A stretch of 64,000 nt of DNA from JAVBTT01 sp031556035 (GTDB lineage Bacteria; Bacillota; Clostridia; Oscillospirales; UBA929). The notes under the pieces are model-generated. The model made no database searches. It was given only the letters and a program-made list of their open reading frames with translations, and had not been told where the DNA came from. Below, piece after piece: positions 58,982 through 64,000 of this stretch. Numbering within the stretch: position 1 is the first letter of the stretch; every line of letters begins with the position of its first letter. The DNA is taken from contig JAVBTT010000004.1 of assembly GCA_031556035.1 (NCBI GenBank), forward strand, positions 48,872 to 112,871. The letters are read 5' to 3'. Position numbers and translations under genes: made by a program.

Positions 58982-60166
58982 GTGAAAATTCTGGTTATTA
59001 ACGCGGGGTCGTCGTCCCTGAAGTTCCAGCTGATAGACATGGAGCTCGAAAAGGCCCTGGTAAAGGGGCTTGTCGAGCGGATAGGGATGGAGGGCTCACG
59101 CCTGAAAGAGAGCATAGGGGAGCAAAAGGCTGAAAAGTACGCCGAGGTTCCCGACCACAGAGCCGCAATGCGGCTGGTGGTGGACTCGCTGCTGGGCAGC
59201 GGCTGCATAACATCCCTCGGCGACATAGACGCGGTCGGGCACAGGGTCGCTCACGGCGGAGAGCGCTTCAAAACGTCCGTGCTCATCGACGCGGACGTGC
59301 TTGAGCATGTAAACGAATTCAAGATGCTGGCTCCGCTGCACACCCCGGCCAACATCCAGGGCATAGAGGCCTGCCTCGAGATACTGCCAGACACCCCGAT
59401 GGCCGCGGTGTTCGACACGGCATTCCACCAGACTATGCCGCCGTACGCCTACCTCTACTCGATACCGATGGAGTATTACGAGAGGCTGGGCATACGCCGT
59501 TATGGATTCCACGGAACCTCCCACTCGTATGTGGCCGGGCAGGCCTCCAAAATGCTGGGACGCGGCCTGGACGAGCTCAAGCTTGTAACCTGCCACCTCG
59601 GAAACGGCGCTTCCGTCACCGCGATAGACTGCGGGAAATCGGTGGACACCTCAATGGGCTTTACCCCGCTCGAGGGCATTGTGATGGGCACCAGGAGCGG
59701 AGATATCGACCCCGCGATAGTCGACTATCTGTGCAAGAGAGAGAACATGGAGGCGGAGAAGGTCATCGGCATACTCAATAAGGAGTCCGGCCTGCTCGGG
59801 CTCAGCGGGATCTCAAGCGACATCCGCGACGTTGAGGAGGCGGCCGCGCAGGGCAACTCCCGCGCGAGGCTTGCGCTGGAGGTGTTCGCCTACCGGGTCA
59901 GAAAGTATATCGGCTCCTATGTCGCGGCGATGGACGGGCTGGACGCGGTCGTGTTCACCGGAGGCATCGGCGAGAACGATCCCGAGATGCGGGAGATGAT
60001 CGTGAGCGGCCTGACATTCTTCGGGCTCAGGCTGGATCCCAGGCGTAACCAGACAAGGAAAAGCTCGGATATCAGCGTTCCCGGCAGCCGCGCGCGTATA
60101 CTCGTCGTCAACACCGACGAGGAGATGGCAATCGCGGCCGATACGGCGAAACTGGCGAGGCTGTAA
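58982..60166 (+). CDS. ackA: Acetate kinase
   Basis: 394 residues from GTG 58982, with AGGAGGAG upstream. Motifs: KILVINAGSSSLKFQLIDME, YGFHGTSHSYVAGQA, LGNGASVTAIDCGKSVDTSM and VVFTGGIGENDPEMREMI. It makes ATP from acetyl phosphate in fermentation. No pta is next to it; its own promoter and leader hairpin suggest separate control. Convergent with a butyrate kinase gene 71 bp downstream. Confidence 0.97.
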   Translation: MKILVINAGSSSLKFQLIDMELEKALVKGLVERIGMEGSRLKESIGEQKAEKYAEVPDHRAAMRLVVDSLLGSGCITSLGDIDAVGHRVAHGGERFKTSVLIDADVLEHVNEFKMLAPLHTPANIQGIEACLEILPDTPMAAVFDTAFHQTMPPYAYLYSIPMEYYERLGIRRYGFHGTSHSYVAGQASKMLGRGLDELKLVTCHLGNGASVTAIDCGKSVDTSMGFTPLEGIVMGTRSGDIDPAIVDYLCKRENMEAEKVIGILNKESGLLGLSGISSDIRDVEEAAAQGNSRARLALEVFAYRVRKYIGSYVAAMDGLDAVVFTGGIGENDPEMREMIVSGLTFFGLRLDPRRNQTRKSSDISVPGSRARILVVNTDEEMAIAADTAKLARL

Positions 60167-60237
60167 TATTACTCCGGAAGCATATTTTCTGCTCGGCCAG
60201 CTGAATGGTGTACTATTTTTCGAGTGATAACTCTTCG

Positions 60238-61317
60238 CTATTCATAATCCTCCTGAAACACGAACACATTGGCAGTCTCCTCTCCGCGCAGCACGCGAAG
60301 CGCCCCCATCGCCAGGGACTCCATCTCGTTCTCCCCAGCCACGACCTCTACCGGGCCTAAAAAGCCCACTCGCTCTTTAATCGCGTTCGTCAGCCTCTTG
60401 GAGCGTGCAAGTCCGCCTGTCAGGATAATCGCATCCGGATTTCGTCCAATCGGCACGGTGAGCTGGCCTATGTATTTTGAGACATTATAGGCCAGCGCGT
60501 CGTAAACGGCGATAGCGTGCTCGTCTCCGTCGTCAGCGCGCTTTTCAATCGCAAGGGCGTCCGATGTGCCGAAGTGCGACATAAAACCGGCCTGAGTTTT
60601 CAGCTTGCGGGTGATTGCGCGCTCATCTGGGCCGTTTTTCAGCGTCCAGCGGACAAGCTGAAGCAGCGGCAGCGCCCCGGCTCGCTCGGGAGTAAACGGT
60701 CCGTCCTCGTCGCTGACCAGATCCACGATTCGCCCGTGCTTCATGGACATAATTGAGATTCCACCGCCTAGATGCGCTATGACAAGATTCAGTTCCGAGA
60801 GCGGCCTCCCCAGTCCTGCCGCGTACCGTATAGCTGTCGCTCGCACGTTGAGGTTGTGTCCGAACGCCTCTCGCCGCATCTCGGCAAGCCCTGTGAGCTT
60901 GGCGACCGGTTCCATCTCGTCCACCGTCACCGGATCGTAAATGTAGGCTGGGATATAGAGCGGCAGCGCAATCTCATACGCGATTACGCCGCCCAGATTT
61001 GACGCGTGTTGCATCCTCGGGTGATAGCGCAGCGCCGTCACCATGTCGGGGTTGACCTCATACGCGCCGGCCTTGACCGGGGGAAGCATCCCTCCCCTGC
61101 CCGCCACGGCCGACAGGGATTTCAGCGGTATGCTGTACACCCCGAGCATCTTAACGACCGCGTCACGCCGCATCTCGTACTGATCCCCTATGTTTCGAAA
61201 ACCGGACAGCATTTCGGGGGAGTGCGCGATGTTTTCCTTGAACACAAGCTCCTCGTCGTCGTACAGCGCGATTTTGGTAGAGGTGGAGCCGGGGTTTATC
61301 GTGAGTATTCTGAACAT
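60238..61317 (-). CDS. buk: Butyrate kinase
   Basis: 359 residues from ATG 61317. Same ASKHA fold as AckA but with Buk motifs: RILTINPGSTSTKIALYDDE, IAHLGGGISIMSMKHGRIVD and IILTGGLARSKRLTNAI. It forms ATP and butyrate from butyryl phosphate (or acts on branched-chain acyl phosphates). No ptb is adjacent. AckA-type activity and substrate overlap are known in this family, so butyrate production is suggested but not proven. Confidence 0.94.
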   Translation of the reverse strand: MFRILTINPGSTSTKIALYDDEELVFKENIAHSPEMLSGFRNIGDQYEMRRDAVVKMLGVYSIPLKSLSAVAGRGGMLPPVKAGAYEVNPDMVTALRYHPRMQHASNLGGVIAYEIALPLYIPAYIYDPVTVDEMEPVAKLTGLAEMRREAFGHNLNVRATAIRYAAGLGRPLSELNLVIAHLGGGISIMSMKHGRIVDLVSDEDGPFTPERAGALPLLQLVRWTLKNGPDERAITRKLKTQAGFMSHFGTSDALAIEKRADDGDEHAIAVYDALAYNVSKYIGQLTVPIGRNPDAIILTGGLARSKRLTNAIKERVGFLGPVEVVAGENEMESLAMGALRVLRGEETANVFVFQEDYE

Positions 61318-61371
61318 GTATAAATCACTCCACAATAACAGATAGCGGGCGGCTGTCGCCGTCCGTTTTAC

Positions 61372-61400
61372 ATCATATCATATTGTTGCATAGTCGTGAA
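61372..61400 (-). promoter_or_regulatory. Possible buk promoter
   Basis: TTCACG (61395-61400), 17 bp, TATGAT (61372-61377) on the minus strand, 55 bp before the start. The -35 box is a poor match. No other feature was recognised between 61318 and 61507. Confidence 0.4.
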
Positions 61401-61507
61401 CACACTAGAAGGTTTTATTTATACTATTGAGGTACCAATATAGACTCACGCAGTGGGTAAGGCTTACGAAAGAGCGCTGACGCTTCCGATTTAAGCTGGC
61501 TACGTTT

Positions 61508-62239
61508 TCACTTTTCCGTCAGTGCGTAGGACTGCGCAATCCAATCCAGCAGTTCGTAAAACATTGTTTCGTCCCGCGCTTCCACCATGTGCGCTACACG
61601 ATTTTTTGAGGTTTGCAGCGTTTTGACCGGGTTTATCTCCGTATGCAGCCTGTTCAAATAAAACTCAACGCGCATTGCGCCGCTCACGGCGCTGATTTGG
61701 GCAAACGTGGATGTGTGTTTCCACAGCACGTTGACGGCGGGGAAGTACTCGGTAAACTGCGGCAAACGCTCTTTCGCCCGATCACGCAGCGTTTCATACA
61801 GCGGCAGCCACTTTACTTTGCCACCGGAAAAGGCGGTGTTTAGCTTTACCTCATAAGGCAGGTCGGGAACAACATCGACGGCAGGTGCATCGGGTAGCAT
61901 ATTCAGCCGGACAACCTCATCGCAAAGTTCTTTCAAAACAGGCTTTGCGGCGGTGTCCGAAAACCTTACCTTTACACAGCCTTTGCCGAAATCGGCTTTT
62001 GAAAGCACGCCGCGAATGTTTTCAATCAAGTCGAAGTTGAGCGTATGCAGCGAAAAATGCTCCTTGGCGACGGTGAACATCACATAGCTTTTGCCCACCT
62101 TGAACATCGGACGCTGCCGGAACATGACGGGCGCAATATCGGGATATTTTTGCGTCATATACGCAAGAAACTCTTGAAGCCATTCCCTGCCGGGGCTGCT
62201 CAGCGAATCTACATACTCCTGTGGCGTTGTAAGCATCAT
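61508..62239 (-). CDS. DUF1801/DUF5655 two-domain protein
   Basis: 243 residues from ATG 62239 (GGGAGTGAT upstream; the next codon is also ATG). The first half (TPQEYVDSLSSPGREWLQEF, RQRPMFKVGKSYVMFTVAKE) resembles DUF1801/YdhG-like iron-chaperone-fold proteins. The second half (SAVSGAMRVEFYLNRLHTEI, KNRVAHMVEARDETMFYELL) resembles DUF5655, a domain thought to be related to nucleic-acid-acting folds. Function unknown. AT-richer than the genes to its left, as are the next genes. Confidence 0.7.
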   Translation of the reverse strand: MMLTTPQEYVDSLSSPGREWLQEFLAYMTQKYPDIAPVMFRQRPMFKVGKSYVMFTVAKEHFSLHTLNFDLIENIRGVLSKADFGKGCVKVRFSDTAAKPVLKELCDEVVRLNMLPDAPAVDVVPDLPYEVKLNTAFSGGKVKWLPLYETLRDRAKERLPQFTEYFPAVNVLWKHTSTFAQISAVSGAMRVEFYLNRLHTEINPVKTLQTSKNRVAHMVEARDETMFYELLDWIAQSYALTEK

Positions 62240-62283
62240 ATCACTCCCAAACAACCTGTCATCCAATGCCTGTTTGCTTTTTG

Positions 62284-62886
62284 TTATTTTACCGCGTCCA
62301 AAAGAAATAGCGATGCATCCGTGTTCATAAACATTTTTTTGCCGTGGAAAAAAGTCCGCGACTGTAGATTGATAAAGCCCAAACGCTTCAAAAGGGAGTT
62401 TAGACTTTCCTGTTCAAAACCGTTATGGACATCTGCGGACACAATCGCCTCGTTCTTGTCGAAATCCACCACCAGCAAGTGCCCGCCTTCATTCAGCATC
62501 GCGTGCATTTGCGCCAATACCGGTTCTATGTTTTTTATATGCAAAAGAACCTGCGCCATTATGATATAGTCTGCGCGCAAATCGGGCGGTGTATTTTCCT
62601 CGATGTTGCAGCACAAAACATTGGAGTTCGTCATGTTGGACTGCCGCAATTTTTGCTCGGTTATGCGCGCCATGTTGGGTGAAGCGTCTATAAACAACAC
62701 GGATTTGAAATTTTTTAGCAGCTCCATGCCGATAAGTCCGGTGCCGCAGCCGAAGTCAATTGCTGTTTTCTGATCTCCATTCTCAATGCAGGGACGCAGC
62801 GCTTCGGCTATGATTTTTGAAATTCCTATACGCTCCGGCGTGTCGTAACTGTTTGCGACAGCTTCGAATTTATCAATGTTTCCCAC
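62284..62886 (-). CDS. Class I SAM-dependent methyltransferase
   Basis: 200 residues. Motif I is AIDFGCGTGLIGMELLKNF, followed by LFIDASPNMARITEQKL and DYIIMAQVLLHIKNIEPVLA. A UbiE/Methyltransf_11-like fold. Substrate unknown. It lies 10 bp after a Fic fragment on the same strand and 44 bp before the DUF5655 gene. Confidence 0.9.
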   Translation of the reverse strand: MGNIDKFEAVANSYDTPERIGISKIIAEALRPCIENGDQKTAIDFGCGTGLIGMELLKNFKSVLFIDASPNMARITEQKLRQSNMTNSNVLCCNIEENTPPDLRADYIIMAQVLLHIKNIEPVLAQMHAMLNEGGHLLVVDFDKNEAIVSADVHNGFEQESLNSLLKRLGFINLQSRTFFHGKKMFMNTDASLFLLDAVK

Positions 62887-62896
62887 CGTAAAACTC

Positions 62897-63180
62897 CTAG
62901 TTCAAAATTTCCAAATACTGCTTTAATCGTTCCTCCAAATATTCCGCAACCATCGTCACCATCGGCGCGGCGTTTTCATCTTTGTAGTAATTGTCAAAGC
63001 AGTCACAATACCGCCGCCTGTCGGCGAACTTCACATTGACGGGCGGGTAGCCGCAGTGCATTAGCATAAGATTGAGCAGGAGCCGCCCCGTGCGTCCGTT
63101 GCCGTCGATAAATGGGTGTATGCCCTCAAACTCTAAATGGAACAAAGCGGCGTTCTCGATGGGATGCCGCTTTTCTGTTT
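62897..63180 (-). pseudogene. 5'-truncated Fic family AMP-transferase gene
   Basis: Only the C-terminal ~95 codons of a Fic protein remain. The frame reads KTEKRHPIENAALFHLEFEG, with the intact catalytic loop HPFIDGNGRTGR, then RLLLNLMLMHCGYPPVNVKF. Fic similarity continues upstream of any good start, with KTEKRHPIENAA, and stops near 63175-63185, where the opposite strand becomes RepA-like. The whole N-terminal half with its helices and target-binding flap is gone. A TTG at 63145 could in theory start an 82-residue product, but it has no ribosome binding site. Confidence 0.8.
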
Positions 63181-63185
63181 TCTGA

Positions 63186-63851
63186 GCCGCCGTGAACGAA
63201 CTGAAACGGCACGGCTATTTGACCCGCCGCCGTATTCGCAACGACAAGGGGCAGCTCACCGAAACCGAATATACCATTTTGGAGCATCCAGCATCGGAAA
63301 AACCTACGTTGGAAAAACCAATATTGGATAAGCCTACGCAAGAGAAACCTACGTTGGGAAATCCAATGCAATTAAATACTAATCCAGCAATCCCAAAAGA
63401 AAAAAATACTCATGCAGAAAGTATCAATCCATCAATCTATCAGGCCATTCACGGGCTTGCAGCGCCGGACACGTATGAAAAAGAGATGGATGGGATGGAT
63501 GCGATTGATGCGTACCGCGAATTGATTATGGACAATTTGGAGTACGACATCATGTGTGAACGGTACAGCAAGGAGCGCATGGATGAAATTGTGGAGCTTA
63601 TTCTTGAAATCGTCTGCGTAAAACGCAAATACATCCGCATTGGCGGTGAGGACTACCCCGCCGAGGTTGTGAAAAACCGCCTATTAAAGCTCAATTCATC
63701 CCATGTGGAGTACGTTTTTGACTGCATCGACCAGAACACCACTAAAGTCCATAACATCAAATCCTATTTGCTCACCACGCTCTATAATGCTCCTGCCACC
63801 ATCGACCATTACTACACAACGCTTGTAAACCATGACTTGTACGGGAGGTAA
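63186..63851 (+). pseudogene. 5'-truncated RepA-type replication initiator (DUF6017) gene
   Basis: The frame begins right after an in-frame TGA (63183-63185), as AVNELKRHGYLTRRRIRNDK, in the middle of a winged-helix domain of the replication initiator A family from ICEs and plasmids. The usual Pro/Lys/Thr-rich linker follows (EKPTLEKPILDKPTQEKPTL), then the DUF6017 domain (ATIDHYYTTLVNHDLYGR at the end). The N-terminal RepA domain is missing. A GTG at 63192 could start a 219-residue remnant but has no clear ribosome binding site. It is evidence of an integrated mobile element. Confidence 0.8.
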
Positions 63852-64000
63852 GCAGGATAAGGATTATGTTTTTGCGAGAGCGGGAAAAGCAAACGGCTCC
63901 GGCAATGCAATACTGCCCCTCACAAACATTGATTCATTGCCCGATTCCATACGTTCCCACTTGCATGGCAACATCAGCAAATCCGGCGTAAAGCCAAAAG
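63852..64000 (+). other. Right window edge: open frame without a recognised gene
   Basis: One plus-strand frame stays open from before 63852 to the edge (reading DYVFARAGKANGSGNAILPL, then TNIDSLPDSIRSHLHGNISK). No start codon with a ribosome binding site is visible and I do not recognise the family. It may be the next gene of the mobile element or a remnant. Confidence 0.3.

Noticed and set aside
1..64000. CRISPR arrays, tRNA or rRNA genes, intact transposases
   Set aside because: None was recognised: no regularly spaced short repeats, no cloverleaf-like sequences and no transposase or integrase motifs were seen by reading; a dedicated scan could still find a tRNA.

Overview
The window is GC-rich chromosomal DNA of an anaerobic, apparently spore-forming member of the Clostridia. 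The evidence is an NAD-linked [FeFe] hydrogenase, acetate and butyrate kinases, SpoIID and PdaA sporulation proteins, PadR/HAAS/DUF4097 and YozG/DUF2975 modules, a TagO-like transferase with WecB, and Gram-positive lipoproteins and ribosome binding sites. A gut or host-associated member of the Oscillospirales or a relative is my best guess, not a demonstrated fact. No rRNA, tRNA or CRISPR array was seen.

Layout. 1-2.1 kb: operon of an unknown membrane protein, DUF2975, a YozG-like repressor and a DUF4173 protein cut by the window edge. 2.1-3.4 kb: rpsF-ssb-rpsR. 3.4-5.9 kb: PadR-HAAS-DUF4097 envelope module. 6-11.6 kb: hydC-hydB-hydA hydrogenase, in which the HydB-like subunit is fused to a GltD-type flavoprotein. 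11.9-27.9 kb: housekeeping genes (a transglutaminase-fold lipoprotein, HAD phosphatase, YitT, ParC, diguanylate cyclase, ComM/YifB, FAD dehydrogenase, PdaA, FolD, Lgt, citrate synthase, SpoIID). 28.2-47.1 kb: a long one-strand island that looks like a complete amino-sugar or glycan utilisation system. It comprises a 2,468-residue secreted GH31 glycosidase, an amidohydrolase, an ABC sugar importer, a SIS-domain sugar isomerase/deaminase, an AraC regulator, a sugar-1-phosphate nucleotidyltransferase, a NahK-like anomeric sugar kinase, a PIG-L deacetylase and a ROK-like kinase. 47.5-50.2 kb: a DHHW/MBOAT polysaccharide O-acetylation pair. 50.2-56.9 kb: aminotransferase, trpS, and TagO-like/WecB wall-polymer genes, bracketed by two inverted copies of a structured repeat of about 275 bp and containing a second repeat family of 119 bp. 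56.9-61.3 kb: endonuclease IV-like protein, M24 peptidase, ackA, and convergent buk. 61.5-64 kb: more AT-rich, with signs of transfer, including a junction where a truncated Fic gene meets a truncated RepA-type replication gene from a mobile element.

How the genes fit together. Fermentation appears to re-oxidise NADH through the hydrogenase and conserve energy through acetate and butyrate kinases. The GH31 island would feed it with sugars from a complex, probably host-type, glycan: extracellular cleavage, import, phosphorylation at C1, nucleotide activation and/or N-deacetylation and isomerisation. A 12-bp sequence shared by the GH31 and amidohydrolase promoters may be the AraC operator that ties the two transcription units together.

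The most unusual items are the GH31 island and its shared promoter motif, the HydB-GltD fusion, two families of structured intergenic repeats with compensatory base changes, a transglutaminase-fold lipoprotein lacking its catalytic cysteine, a small membrane protein carrying an OadB/GcdB signature, and the Fic/RepA junction. Several starts were moved from the longest ATG frame to TTG, GTG or internal ATG codons where a Shine-Dalgarno sequence or promoter decides the matter.
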